Source of the DNA: Cryptomeria japonica
Lineage: Eukaryota > Streptophyta > Pinopsida > Cupressales > Cupressaceae
Direction: 5' to 3'
Assembly: GCF_030272615.1 (NCBI RefSeq)
Contig: NC_081411.1
Span: 157,050,971-157,114,970 of the forward strand
Length of the DNA: 64,000 nucleotides
Part shown: positions 1 through 12,300 of the stretch, piece after piece
Numbering within the stretch: position 1 is the first letter of the stretch
Layout: every line of letters starts with the position of its first letter
The notes under the pieces: generated by a model
Seen by the model: only the letters and a program-made list of their open reading frames with translations
What the model was told of the DNA's origin: nothing
Database searches by the model: none
Program-made: the position numbers and the translations under genes

Positions 1-776
1 ACAATCATGTCTATATTGGGGAGCGGGAAATCATCTTTAGGACAAACTATATTTAGATCTCAGAAATTTGTGCAGATGCAGATGCCCCCAGAAGGTTTGC
101 TGACAAGTACAATGTTGGAGACCCATTCAGCATAATCTATTGGTTTGATAAATTCTGCATCTAACAACTTTTGAAGTTCCGCCTTGACCAAGAGTGCAAT
201 ATGTGGGTGCATTTTGTGCAATTTTTGTTTTACGGGTTTTGCATCTGGGCGGACGGCGAGATTGTGAACCACCAAGGCAGGGTCCAACCCTGGCATATCA
301 GAATAGGACCATGCAAAATTGATTTTTACCTCTGTAAGGAAGTTGATGAAGTCTTGTTTCTTGATTTCTGTGAGGGATTTGGCAATGAGCACATTTTTTG
401 GAATGACCTTGGTGCCCATGTTGATGCTGTCTTTTTCTTCTATCAACAAATTTGATTTATCCTGTGGAAGGTAACCAATGGTAGGGAGGTCAAATCCCTC
501 ATAGTTAAGTGCCTTTTCCAGGTTTTCACTTTCAGATATGCCCTTTGCTTTTATTTCTTGTTCATCCAAAGGCGCCTTAGGGAGGTTTTCACCTAGGGAA
601 TCATATCTTTTTCTTTTATTATCTTTTTTGTGGCTAAGGGCATTTACTTGACTACCAAAGTATCCCTTTTCGTGTAGTTGAATACCCTCGATTCTGCTAC
701 AATCTTCCATATTTTGCACTGTTAGGAGAGCAATGAGAGCATTATCGTGGGCGCAAATATCTAAAGTGAGTTTGTC
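1..776 (-). pseudogene. pol: Reverse transcriptase N-terminal part (partial)
   Basis: Continues the gag-PR frame. The clear stretch runs from about 450 down to 1: an FAWS-DMPGLDP segment, a lysine-rich KPVKQKLHKMHP motif, then AELQKLLDAEFIKP and WVSNIVLV, all typical of the finger region of plant Ty3 RTs. A TGA at 60-62 interrupts the frame just before the DLN motif, which follows in frame at 59-51. A second TGA at 777-779 separates this block from the G-patch block. Catalytic YxDD, RNase H and integrase would lie left of the window. The segment between residues 1 and about 100 of the open stretch is low-complexity and unassigned. Confidence 0.75.
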
Positions 777-1334
777 TCATTGGCCCCAGTCAAAGAGTTC
801 GGGATGGACAAGATGTATCTCATGTGAAGTGGGAGGGGTTACGGGGGTGATAGTATTGATGTAAGCATCCAAGAAGATATCTTTCTCATATTCATAAGGC
901 ATTTTGTGGAATTCCTCTTCATCAGTGCTTTTGATATCTGAAGAAGGACTAGAAGGGGCACTAGCGATAGTAATCTTAGGCAATGGGGTGTACCCCAAGC
1001 CTCTGTTGTATTTGTAGGAGATAGGATTTATGGGTGTTTTTCTTCCTTTCTCCTCTGGTCCTAGGCCGTGTCCTTTGTAACCCATTTTTTCAACTATGGC
1101 AGATGCTTTTGGGTACATTTCTTTGGATATTCTTGTTGGATCTTCATCTTCTTCCCGGTATAACCATGAAGAGATATCTGCTTCGAGGCTCTTGTTATCA
1201 AGTGGGCCCCATTGTTGGAAGGTGGTGTTTTGGCATTGCATGACTGGTTTTGGGTCCTTTTTTATCTCTTTTGGTTTGCCAAATGACTTAGGAGAGAGAG
1301 GGAGGTTGCCTATTAATAAGATGTCCTCCAATTT
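777..1334 (-). pseudogene. G-patch-like domain segment of the Tat-like polyprotein
   Basis: An open stretch of 184 codons between protease and RT, same frame as both. Its middle holds a glycine-rich run MGYKGHGLG followed by GRKTPI and RGLGY, spaced as in a G-patch (GY-GxGLG...G...GLGY). G-patches are RNA-binding modules and also occur at the end of some retroelement proteases, so the position just after PR fits a role in RNA binding by the PR-RT precursor; this is inference. The C-terminal part is acidic (SDIKSTDEEEFHKM). The block is bounded by an in-frame TAG at 1335-1337 and a TGA at 777-779. Not a host gene, because the frame continues on both sides. Confidence 0.6.
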
Positions 1335-2417
1335 CTATTCTCCATAGCCATTGTCCAAGATCTTGATTTGATTATCTAGTTGGGATGATGTGGAGGCAAC
1401 ATTTGATGTTTCAGATGGAGGCATTGGCGAGGGTCTATTTAGTGGGCAATGCTTCCCCTCTAATAGTTTGCAATATTGAAAAGGTTGGGGATCACCTTTG
1501 ATAGTGATCTCTCTTCCGTTATAGAGGAATTTGATGCATTGGTGATAGGTGGAGGGTATGGCTTGCAAGGAATGAATCCATGGCCTCCCGAGGAGAATGT
1601 TGTAGGGGAGGTCAAGATCTAGTACTTGGCAAGGGGTTTCAATTGTAATGGGGCCCATTTGAAGAGGTAAGGTGACCACGCCCTTTGAAATTCTTTTTGC
1701 ATCATCATATGCCTTTATTGTGATCTTTCCTGATGTGTCTATCAAATCCTCAGAAAGTCCCAATTGTTTTATTAATTTATATGTACACAGATTAAGCCCG
1801 GATCCACCATCTATTAGGATACGTTTGACCTTGTGCTTGTGGATAAGAGTGTCGATGTGCAAAGGTTTGTTATGGTCTTCATCTGCGGGAGCATCTTTGG
1901 AGTTAAATACAATGTGCTGCTGGGCAGCCAGGTTTCCAATGAGGGCTTGGAATTGGGTGGATTTGATGTTATCTAGAATGCATGATTGGAGAAGGGCTTG
2001 TTCCAAAATTTCTTTATGGACTGGGGAGGTCTTGAGAAGTTCCAAAATGGAGATCGACGCGGGTGTCTTCCCAAGTTGATCAAGGAGGTCATATCGGCAG
2101 GTGGAAGACATGGGTGGGGGGTTTGGTGGGGGAGGAACTCCTTGGATGGTGACTCTTCCTCGACATGTAGTTGCATTGCAGTCATTCTGGAAATAGGAGG
2201 TGGAAGGCGTGGCGCCTTGAATGACTATCCTAGCAGGATTTGGTCTGCTTTGGGAAGAAGGAGAATTGACTCCTTGGATGGTTATGACATTGACATGATT
2301 GTCTGCAGGTTCAATGCGACCTACTAAAAAATCAAAACCAGTTATGTGATTAGTGTAGTCATAACCCATTGCGTTAGATGATGAGCCTTTTCCTTTATCA
2401 TGCTTCGGGAAGGGTTC
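1335..2417 (-). pseudogene. pol: Retroviral-type aspartic protease (retropepsin)
   Basis: Long open stretch of 344 codons after the gag stop. The active-site loop reads LIDGGSGLNLC near residue 190, the D-G/S/T-G type loop with DGG instead of DSG or DTG, a variant seen in some plant Ty3 elements. About 80 residues later GRPWIH-Q-IPSTYHQC gives the second conserved block of the fold. Upstream lies a proline/serine-rich linker with three repeats of a V-x-I-Q-G-x-x-P type motif (a fourth lies in gag near 2725). The product would cut the Gag-Pol precursor. It is inactive as it stands because of the flanking stops (TAG at 2418-2420, TAG at 1335-1337). Confidence 0.8.
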
Positions 2418-4364
2418 CTAGTACATTTTGAGTGTGTCATTGTTATTACTAGGTTCTGTATTTGCTATCTCAATCTCACCTCTATCAATGAGATCTTGTA
2501 TGTAGATCTTCAGTTTCATACACTTTCGTGTATCATGTCCCTTGATACGACGGTATTCACAATACTCCTTTTCATTATACCATCTTGGTTTAGGTTGATT
2601 GGGGTCAAACAGGCGAGTCATTGGAAAAACCACTATACCTACTTGGACAAGTTTTTGAAACACCACTTCAATAGGCTCAGCCAGAGGAATGAAATCTCTT
2701 GGAGTTCGGTTATTCGATCGGGGTGGTCGTCCCTGGATTGAGACATTGTTGTGAGGTTTTTGGGATTGATTTTGGTTGTTGAATTGCTGATTGTTGGTGG
2801 TGGATTTTGGGAGAGCGACCATGATTTGGACCCACTTTGCATCGGTTATACCATCATTGACCACATTTTTGTTTCTGGACCAGAATTTTGGCTTGTCGTT
2901 ATAATAAGAGGAAGAACTTTGTGTTGATTTTTGGTAATGTTTCAAGGTTCCTTCCTCCAACAAGACACGTTCGAGGGTGAAGCCCTTATCTGTCAATTTT
3001 TGGAAGGATTTGATACATTGAGATATTAAAGGTCTTGAAAGTTTAGGCACCAAGTTCTTTTGGAATAGCTCAATTTGATGTTGTTATGGCATGTCCCACT
3101 GGAATTTCTTGATAAGATGTTGCCATGTTTGTAGGAAATTGGCAAAGGTTTCTCCGGGCCTTTGTTTTGTATTACATAAGTCCATCATAGAAACATCATT
3201 ACCCATGTTGTATGCATAGTGGGCCACAAATTTTTCTGCCAAGTCTGGAAAAGAGACAATGAAACCTCGTGGTAAAGATGAGAACCATGCCAAGGTGTCT
3301 CCCGTGAGACTCTTGGGAAAGCGTCTGCGAAGATAAAGGTCACTATAGGAGACTTCTTGGCATAAGATGTGGAATTGTTAGACATGGTCACGGGGATCTC
3401 CTTTGCCTTCATACTTGGTAAATTTAGGGATCTGAAATCCTGGGGGATATGGTGCAACTGATATAGACAAGTCATAAGGACAAGGGAAAAACTCTTTGAA
3501 CAAGTAAGTTTTCCTTTTATTAGTCCTTTGTTTCATGTCCTTGATGATATTATTCATCTCTTGAATTTCCTTGATGAGGTCTTGTTGTGGACTTTGATAA
3601 TGATGAATTGTATTTGCCCCAAGAATTGGATGAGCCAAAGAAGGTGTACCACCACCAATATATTGATATGATGAGGAGGTGGGAATGTGGGATGTGATGA
3701 CTGATGTCGCTGGGGTTTGAGGGACAGTTGGTTGTGGTCTGCCAACTATTGTGACGGGATTGAATACAGCCCAGATAAAATTTGTGACATTATTGGGAGG
3801 AAGGGAAGTTTGTAGAATAGAAATTTGTGGTTGAATAGAAGGAGGTGGTATAGAAGTTTGTTGGAGAATGGATGAGATCGGATTTGATAGTGGTATGGAT
3901 GGTAAGGAGGAAGAAGGTGGGATGGAGATCACGGTGGGAGGTACCGTGGGTGGCATTGATTGAGCCTGGATGATTGATGGGGCTGCAATTGATTGAGTTT
4001 GAATAGTAGGTGCAACACTTTGTGTGGGAGCGAGGTCTCCTTGTGGTTGTTGGGTGAGAGCAGATCTATTAAATTCAGGCGGAAGTTGAGCTCCATGTTC
4101 AAGGAGAGTTTTCAAAAGTGTAGTAGGATTGTGTTTAATAAACTTTTCCATCATCTCTTGGTTATAAGAATCCACTAGGAAAGTTTGCACTTCTAGACAA
4201 AGTTCATCTTGGTTAACCATGTCAAGATTTTGACTTTGATCTTGATCGCTAGGTTGCCCACTTTGTGTATGATCTTGTGTGGGATCTTCATATAGGACAC
4301 CAATGTCTGGCATGCCATATTGTTGTTCAGCCATCTTTTTCTTTTGGGATCGAGTTGCGACCAT
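2418..4364 (-). pseudogene. gag: Gag polyprotein of Tat-like Ty3 element
   Basis: Starts with MVATRSQKKK at 4364, directly beside the tandem-repeat leader. The first 250 residues are a Pro/Gln/Ser/Ile-rich linker. The retrotransposon gag fold follows: YPPGFQIPKFTKYEGKGDP, then in the same frame WFSSLPRGFIVSFPDLAEKF and RPGETFANFLQTWQ. The C-terminus has a zinc-knuckle relic, C-x2-R-x4-GH-x4-C (YCEYRRIKGHDTRKC), in which Arg replaces the usual first-loop His. In-frame TAA codons at 3378-3380 and 3084-3086 each replace a single codon within conserved sequence, and TAG at 2418-2420 ends the block. Gag would coat the genomic RNA in the virus-like particle. Confidence 0.8.
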
Positions 4365-4377
4365 ACATGATATTTGT

Positions 4378-4597
4378 GATGAAAAGACTTAGGAAAAATG
4401 TGATGAAAGGACTTAAGAAATTTGTGATGAAAGGATTTGAGAAATTTGTGATGAAAGGATTTAAGAAATTTGAGGATGAAAGGACTTAAGAAATTTGTGA
4501 TGAAAGGATTTAAGAAATTTGAGGATGAAAGGACTTGAGAAATTTGTGATGAAAGGATTTAAGAAAATTGAGGATGAAAGGATTTAAGAAATTTGAG
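4378..4597. repeat. Tandem repeat, nine units of 24/25 bp
   Basis: Nine imperfect units of the type GATGAAAGGATTTAAGAAAT plus a short tail. Units ending TTTGT (24 bp) and TTTGAG (25 bp) alternate for much of the array. The array abuts the gag start codon at 4362-4364 and so lies in the leader of the minus-strand element. Confidence 0.9.
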
Positions 4598-5616
4598 GAT
4601 GATTGATGAAGAAGGTATGGTAGTGATGGTTTAGAAGAAACTTGATAACTAGGTTGTCTTTGACATGAATACGACTTAATGGAGGATCGATTTGAATGGC
4701 AAGTTGTATGAAGGGATATGACCACCCTGATTTGGACGATAATAGGTGTTTCAAAGGACAAACTTGAATGTTGACGTAGAGGATAAACTCTTAGCTTCTC
4801 TCTTGGGCTTATGAAAAATGGGACGGATAGAGTTTTGACGCAATTTTGGACTTTGTGTGGGTAATGACTTGGATAATTGTTTGTGTCTTGACAAATGTTT
4901 TTTCAAAGTGTTTGGGGATAGTGATGTGTTTTTAGTCTACTCTTGGCAAGTATGTATCAAACAAAGCAAACACAGTGATCAAATGCATTTTATATCAAAG
5001 ACACTCATGCTCATATACAACATTCTTAAGGCTGGCAAGGATAATAGTCATTGAATCCCAATTGGTTTCCCATCTATGCTTACCCAGAGTAGACACTTAG
5101 ATGCTTGACCCCACTGGCTCCCCTCCACGGCACTCACTTCTCGAGGCAACTAAACATCAATTCCCATGAAAACTCCTCATGGCGCACTTTGTGTCTCTAC
5201 TAAGGGCCGTAAGAATATGGGCCACTTTAGAGGTCCGACCTCCTGTACCAATGACTAGAAGGTTTTTGGCCACTATGAACAAGGTGTTTATTAAGTCTTC
5301 CCATTAGGAGCTACCCTTCAAAGTTGCACAAGCGCAATTGAGGCCTATAGCCCAACGAAGGACCAAGAACTTATTAGTCACGCAAGCGTGATTGAGATCT
5401 CTAGGATCCTACTAAGCACCCACTGTGAGAGTGAACTCTCATGTAGCCCCAACCATTAACCCTTTCATAGTCAATGGCCTATTTATTATAGTGAGTTGGG
5501 AACCCCAGGTCCAGGTGTACTCACTTGGGTTGTTCCCCTCTTACCTTCTCAAAGAGCAAGTTGGGAGGGCAGGCCCGCTAGAGGTAAACACACAATCAAA
5601 CAAGAAAAGGTTGGAG
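4598..5616. other. Leader or inner LTR sequence of Tat-like element, no gene seen
   Basis: No credible coding sequence on either strand. It holds short hairpin-like words (AGCGCAATTGAG near 5333, AAGCGTGATTGAG near 5384, GAGAGTGAACTCTC near 5426). I looked here for a tRNA-complementary PBS and an LTR edge and found none I would defend. Confidence 0.5.
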
Positions 5617-5775
5617 GGTCTAGATTTATGATCGTCTAGTAAGACGAGAGCATACTTTCCTACCTTTATGCTTTTCTTAAAGACACATAAGACAATGGTT
5701 CATTCCATTTTAATTAATATCTAGGTGCCTAATTTAAATAAATGTACAATATTTGGTTGAATCAGCTAGCAACCT

Positions 5776-5940
5776 GCAAAACCACTTGATTAGTAGTTTA
5801 AAAAATGGAGTCTTCAAAAAGCGTCCAACAAAACAACTTGATTAGTAGCTTGGAAAAATAGAGTCTTCAACAAGCGTCCTGCAAAACAACTTGATTAGTA
5901 GTTTGGAAAAATAGAGTCTTCAACAAGTGTCCTGCAAAAG
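5776..5940. repeat. Three tandem copies of a ~53-bp unit
   Basis: Three successive units begin CAAAACAACTTGATTAGTAG (first copy with ACC for AAC) and end AGTCTTCAACAAGCGTCC. The second and third are nearly identical; the first is more diverged. They lie in the presumed R/U5 part of the LTR. Confidence 0.85.
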
Positions 5941-7260
5941 ACAACAAAATGAGAAAAATATTATTTTTATTTTTATTTTTTGGGAATGAATAAAAAACAT
6001 GAATAAAAACTTTTTTACTAATGACAAATGTGGATTTGAAGAAAGCTTTGATGGGTAAATGGGGTTTGACTAGGTTTTTGCCACTTTCCAAGGGATAGGC
6101 AAGCAAAAAATGGGGATTTTGGAGGAGAGATGAAGGAATGGGAAAATTTGTCAAAGAGGGGAAAAGAAGAAAAAGTTGGAGATGGATAATATGGGAAAAA
6201 TTTGGAGGTGATTGGATAAAAGGTGAAGAAGTTATGGCAAACCCTAAAAATAGATAAATATGGGATTTAGGCTTTAAAAAGTGGATTTTTGGGATAAGGC
6301 CCCCAAGGAAGAAAATGTGGAAAATGGCAATGCAGAGAATCTGGTGGAGTTTGGAGGAAAATGAAGTCAAGATAAAGAAGATGTGGTGAAAAAATAGAAA
6401 CCCTAAATTTAACAATAAAAAAAATGTCAAGGTCTGGATTTCTGATTGTCTAGATAGACAAGAGCATACTCTCCTATTTTCACACTTTCTTGCAGTCAGA
6501 GCATACAGTCATGCTAAACATAATAGAAAAGTGAAAGGTCTTGATTTCTGATTGTCTATATAGACAAGAGCATACTCTCCTACTTTCACACAGATTATAA
6601 TTAAACAGAGCAGATAACAGAGCAAATAATAGATCGGATAACAGGAATTCAAATTCCCACAAAAACATTCGCGCTAATCGCATAGCTATCGTGCTGAAAC
6701 TGAAACAGAAATAGAAAAAGAACAGAAACAAAAATGAAACAAAAACAGAAAAGAAGCTTTTGCGCAAAAATACAGAGCTACTATTCTGGAACCTGAAAAA
6801 AAAAAGTTTTTTTTTTTTCTGTAGTCATGCTATTCTAGAACCTTCATCTCACAACTCACAAAAACCTAAAAAAAAAACATTAGTTCTTAGGGATGTGGGT
6901 CCCACCGGGCATGCCAAAATGAAGAGGGGAAAACATATTTGAAGGTCAAATGATCAAAACATAACGAAATAAACATGCAAAATGCTAAAATATCATTAAA
7001 AGACCATTTCACCTTGCTATTTTACATTTCTCCTTCAGATTGAGCTTGATGAAGTGAAGGCACTCCTTGATAATGCTCCACTAGATGTGCTCCTTTGATT
7101 GTTGGATGTCGATGGCTCTCCAATGTTGTGCACAAATGGAATGGATTTGAAAAATGATAAGGATGAGATGATCAAGTTGCCAAGATGATTTCCTGGGCTC
7201 AAAAGGGCAGCATAAATTTACTGGATTTCAAGATGTTTTGAATGAAGGGATGTAGCCCTA

Positions 7261-7267
7261 TTTTATA
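7261..7267 (-). promoter_or_regulatory. TATA box of the Tat-like LTR
   Basis: TATAAAA on the minus strand, about 760 bp inside the LTR start at 8030. It fits a U3 promoter transcribing leftwards toward gag. Assigned by position and consensus only. Confidence 0.4.
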
Positions 7268-8030
7268 GGAAGAGGAGAGGAAAATAGATGGCTAGGATGA
7301 ATTTAAGATGAAGGGCTAAGATTTATTTGTGAGCTCACACAAGGTCCAAGAGAGGGTGTGGAGCCCAAGAATTATGCCTTAAAGGCATTTCGTATCTCCA
7401 CACTCCACAAGATGCATTGGAGGAATTAAAAATTCTCCAAAAAAGGATATCATGGGGATTGGAGGAATAAAAAGGAATTAAAAATTCCTTGGGAGAGGGG
7501 ATGCCTAGAGGAATGTGTGATTTCGAAAATCTCACATTCACCTAGGAAAAGAGAATTTAAAGATAGTGGCTGGATGAAAAGGACAAAGAGTTGACTTTGT
7601 GACTAATCATGATAATTAACCATTAACGACTCATTAGGAGGGGGATTAGAGGAAATGTTAGGTGCGATTAATATTTGTAGGAGAATTTGACTAGGAGAGA
7701 GAATGAGTGGAGGGAATAAAAAATTAGAAGAATAATGTTAAGTGAGTTTAGGGAGTTTCTAGAAGAATAAATTAAGAAGATGATTTGTAGGAATCATGTA
7801 GGTTAACTAATTAATTGAAATTAATTAGCTAAGAGGAAGATTTGTGAGGATTTGATTTTTTTAGAAGAATAAAGAAAGGGATTGATTTATTAAATAAATC
7901 AATCATATGCTATAGTGACAATATTAATTATATTTAATTAATATTGAGAGGAATTTGAATTAACATAATTAATTAATTAATTATGTGAGGAATTAAAAAT
8001 AATTAACATAATTATTTTTATGTGTCTACA

Positions 8031-8238
8031 CATACCAAGGCATTGCAAGTTGAGAACTGGTGAGCAAAAGAAAATAGTACTGGATCAAAAGATAGAGACT
8101 AAACCAGAACACAAGATGACAGAAGAGGAGAAGAAAGAAGAGAAATGAGTTTGGATAGAAAAGGAGAAGAGCAATACAGTGTCAAGCTTGATTGTGTAGA
8201 CTGCTCTACATGCTGAAAGATAGAATTTGTGGGTAGTT
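8031..8238. other. Purine-rich spacer between two LTRs
   Basis: No gene or element end recognised. The plus strand is purine-rich (AGAGGAGAAGAAAGAAGAG). It may be residual flank of the LTR at 8239. Confidence 0.4.
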
Positions 8239-9435
8239 TGTTAGACAGTTCAAATAACTGAAAGACAACTGAGAGAGGGGGCGTGTTGAGTCGGTTGTCA
8301 CAGATTACTAGAACTATTAGCAATTTAAAAGTTTAATACCAAAACCCAAAACATTAATACCAAAATATAAGTTAAACCAATTAAGCATAAACAATAATCA
8401 CAAAATAAAAACCATCCACATGACACCAAGATTTATACATGGAAAACCCGATAAAGGGAAAAACCATGGTGGGAAGCCTACCCATAGTCAGATAATACTT
8501 CTGCAGTAAGTATTTGAATTACAATTGGGGGGGCTGCACTTGCAAGAAGGACAACAGCCTAGAGCACACTACTCATCCCAAAAGGAGCCTCACTGACTAC
8601 ATAGAAATCCAGACTACAATCCAAAGAAGTGTTGAACTATTAAAGATAGCATCTCCTATGTCTGAGTACAGTTCTGGTTAAGATCAATACCAGAGGACTA
8701 AATCCTCTTACATAAACCCAATTCAATCTCCAATGATTGACCAAATCCTTTGCCTGAATGATATTACATTATTTGCAAATTACATTCCTTGACCATGACC
8801 TCTTACATAAACATGATAGTTTATAATGAGATCTTATATCTATATATACAAAACCCTCGACCATAAACAATTAGGTCGGCCACCAGATAATAAACCAATT
8901 ACATAATTACAAACCATGTCGGCCTTAGAACAAATAAATAATATCCAACACATAAGACATCCCAGAAACACATCGAGAGGTCCAATCCACACGTTACATT
9001 AAAGTCGGCCCATAACCTAGATCAACCGGGATAGAGTATAGATCCACATGCTACAACAATGATCTCCATCTGCCAAGTCTTGAACATGATCACCAACATC
9101 ATCTTGAAACTCCACCAGAAGCTTCACCAATACCACTTATGAAATTCATCAAAGATCTTCATCAAAAGCTCTGCCAGTGAAACCCTCATTGAAACCATAA
9201 ACTAAGCTTCTAAGCAAGCAAGATGGAATTCAATCACCAGACCAAAACCAACTAACCGAATATGAACATGAGTATCATGAACAAGCCAATCCCATAACCA
9301 AATCTTACCAGAGCCTACCATATCATGCCAAATCCAAATCAACTAGAAACCACTCAACCTACTAGGACTAGAAGGGTGTTAGTAAAGCATCCAAGCAACT
9401 AGTGTTGGCATCAATGAAAAAACAACAATGCAACA
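8239..9435 (-). repeat. Orphan copia-type (Sirevirus-like) LTR, 1197 bp
   Basis: Plus strand begins TGTTAGAC and ends GCAACA, so the minus strand runs TGTTGC...AACA. The outer 40 bp on the right match the start of the LTR at 33384-34581 (both carry TCATTGATG-CAACACT on the minus strand), and the two are almost equal in length (1197 and 1198 bp). It has the R-region dyad (GGTTTTTCCC...GGGTTTTCC on minus) at 8470-8438 and a minus-strand TATATATA near 8850. No PBS on the left, no PPT on the right and no matching 5-bp flanks, so it is an old solo LTR or one side of a broken element. Confidence 0.7.
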
Positions 9436-12300
9436 CATAATCAATTCCACCAAATGTCCAATATAGTTGTGTCAGCCCCAATTTTAAAATTAGAAAATTT
9501 TGAAATTTTGGCCTTTGAAATCTTGCATATGATAAATGTTCGCCTAGAAAGTTTCCTATCATCCAAGAATGGAATCATGTTGATATAAAGAGTTTCCAAA
9601 AACCAAAAAAAAAAAAACTTTTATTTTGTTAGACATCAAGGTAATGAGTATTCATCTCGTTCAAGACAACGTTCCATTTCAAGTACTTAGTGTGGACAAA
9701 GATATGTTGGATTGGTCTTTATTGCCAAATTGACTTGAGTTTCTAACACAAGTTGTGGAAAGTTCATCAAATGCCAATAGCAAGAGAAGGTTAACTCCAA
9801 TCGGCCTACTGCTGAGCTGAATAAAGAATAAAATAAGCCAATTCAATCAACTAACAAGCATACATGAAACTGCCTATGTGGAAAACTTTGACAATAGAAG
9901 GATACACTGACGAGTTAGAGTGAAGGATGAAGGGGCCGATATGTATTTGCGGTAGGTTGGCAATTTCATTCTATTTGCACCATCATAAATAGTTCACCTA
10001 AGTTTGCAAAGTTGGAGGTTTGTTAAAACACTTTCGAGTGAGAAATTCATCATCGGCGAGTTGGTTTACTTTCAAAAAGGGGCCAATATACTTGCATGTG
10101 GCATGTTTCCAAAGTTTCATTTGTCCATCAGCAAATTTTGTCTAGTTTCCAAAGGCACCAAAAAACATTTGAAGAAAACTTAATGGTTGCTTGTGCTACT
10201 TTTAAAAAACAAAAGTCACCAGTATCATTTCAAAACAATTTGATATTTTGATAATAACTTCTAAGTTGCCGAAGATGTCTATGCAAACCAATGATGGAAG
10301 CCGCAAAGAATAAGGTAAGTGGTTCGATGAGTTCTATCTATCGGCCATTAATGGTTTTTCAAGAACCCACCAATGAAATAAAGAATGCAGCGCACATATA
10401 TTATTGTTGGAATTTCTCCAGTTGGCGTGTATGCAAAATGAGGAATCATAGACAAAGCATCGAAATCATTTGACAATGTAGACATGGTTCTTGGACAGTT
10501 TGGTGACATAACTCAAAGAAATGTGGTCTCATGACAAGCAAAGATTGTAGAATATGCACAAATCGATTTGTTAAAATTAAGAAGTCTTTAGAAATTTTCA
10601 AGTTGATGTAATTGGTGGGTGTAAAACCAAATTCTTTTCAAATATTCTTTCCACTGATGTCAAAATGGAAGACTTCGAATTGAAAATGTAGAGCATTGAC
10701 ACCCGGCTTCTTTGGAGTCCAATGCCTATTGAATCTTACTCTCGAGCTAGCAGTGGAGTCGCTACGTTGAAAATTCTTCCCAACTGTCAGCAGACTCATG
10801 TTATGTATCGACTCTTGACTGCCAAATGGTTCAACACCTCTTCGATTCATTCAGGAATGTACATTTGTAGATTTTTTTTAATTAATTTTTGTAGTTACAA
10901 TACCTTGGCCGATACGTATGCTGAGCATTTAGTCTGCATTCAAACCCGAAGTTATCTCTCCATTCAAATCGGAAACTGCATCGAACTCACTTATGCATGA
11001 AAGATATCGACAAGTTGACCAAAAGGATAAACAAGCCGAATATAAATATCAATAACCGACTAACAGTTTTAAGTTATGTTTTGGTTGCTATCGGCAACTT
11101 GGCAAAGTTGACTAACATGCCGATACTTTTCTAACTGGAAAATCGCTCCACCAAGCTCGCCTGAAACCCCAGTTGGCGGAAGGAACCTACCACGTGGCCA
11201 GGAAGGAAGGCAAAAACCGGTTTTCTAACTACTTCCACCATTTGCTTTGCATGCCGATAAAGATGCATGCTATCGTGCCCCCCTAACTCCACTTGCACTT
11301 GAAAACGTCAAAGATGAAGTATTATGTTTCGATGTGTATTCTACAGATTATCAATGATACGCAAGACAGAAGAATGTATGTCGTGCATGTTTGTTTACAT
11401 GAGCATTGCATGAATCCTCTGGTTCGGTGAAATAAACAATTTGATCAAAATAATCTTAAAGAAATGGTTGTCATTCTCAGCACATGATTGTTATTGCTGC
11501 ATGATGTAAATATGTTGATAAGAGTTTGAGAAAAGTGCAGTGTGTATTCCGCCACCTTAGGCGATATTGTTTCTCCTTAGCCATCGATGATATTACTTGT
11601 AGCATTTCAGAGAAGATGTCATCTTATAGCGGTGGTTCGAGTGGAACATGCCCTATGAGCAAACAACTCTCTAGCGCACTGGTTACCCCCCTCTAAAACT
11701 CCTATCACTCCTATCCTTATCGGATTGGAAACTGACTGGGGCATAAGATCACCTAGGTCTGTTGATGTGTTGCTCGGGGGAGGAGAACCCGAGCTGCTAG
11801 TGGCGGGGTTAGATTCTTGAAATGTGGTTTGATCAACACGATATAGGACACCATGATTATGATTCGGGTGTCCCTGCAGGATATGGGACATCGACATTGA
11901 TTAAAGAAGAACTTGTGTAAGTTTCAGTTCAAATCGATATCATTCATGCATTGAAGAATACTGGGTCGGTTTACTTCAAAACCCATGCTCGCTATCTCAA
12001 AGAGCTTTAAATATGTTATGAGTATTCTTTTCAAATACAGATTGAAGAAGGAGTTGTGTCAGATACCATGAAATATGGAGAATGAGAGATATGATTTATT
12101 TAATAAATTATCTCAAAGAAACGTAATGCAATGATTCTAGCAGTAGCATGATATTGTTTTAAATGATCTTTCAAGTTTTCAAACCTATGGGATAAGAGGG
12201 AGTCAAGAGATAATTTTAAACATTGTTTAATTTGCTGCAATTGGTAATAACAAGATGCTTTAAGAACTTCTTAGTATAAGAATCTGCAAAACACATCAAC
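9436..12300. other. Unassigned intergenic or decayed repeat, no gene seen
   Basis: No open frame with a recognisable product. There is an A13 run at 9605-9617, repeated CGATA and GCCGA words around 9900-11300, and a GC-richer patch at 11150-11290. It may be the decayed 5' part of the element whose long ORF starts at 12301, but I found no PBS or LTR edge. Confidence 0.4.

Larger units (their letters stand above)
1..8030 (-). mobile_element. Ty3/gypsy (Tat-like) LTR retrotransposon, 3' part beyond window edge
   Basis: Read on the minus strand the order is LTR (right), leader with tandem repeats, gag, protease, G-patch-like segment and the start of reverse transcriptase, which runs off the left edge. 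All coding blocks from 4364 to 1 are in one frame, so this is a single polyprotein interrupted by six nonsense codons without an evident frameshift. The RT N-terminus (FAWS-DMPG, then WVSNIV) and lack of a chromodomain in view suggest the Ogre/Tat/Athila side of Ty3/gypsy; Tat-like is my best guess. The right terminus is 8030, because the minus strand there begins TGTAGACACATAAAAA, a normal TG start for an LTR. I could not find the PBS or the inner LTR edge. Confidence 0.75.
5617..8030 (-). repeat. LTR (5' LTR of the minus-strand Tat-like element), inner edge unresolved
   Basis: The outer edge at 8030 is clear: minus strand starts TGTAGACACATAAAAA and is very AT-rich for 120 bp with many AATTAA words. 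A minus-strand TATAAAA lies at 7267-7261, about 760 bp in, with U3-like sequence before it. Three copies of a ~50-bp hairpin-bearing motif (5617, 6431, 6537) and a 53-bp triple repeat (5776-5940) lie further in. The true inner edge may be anywhere from about 5000 to 5700. No coding sequence. Confidence 0.55.
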
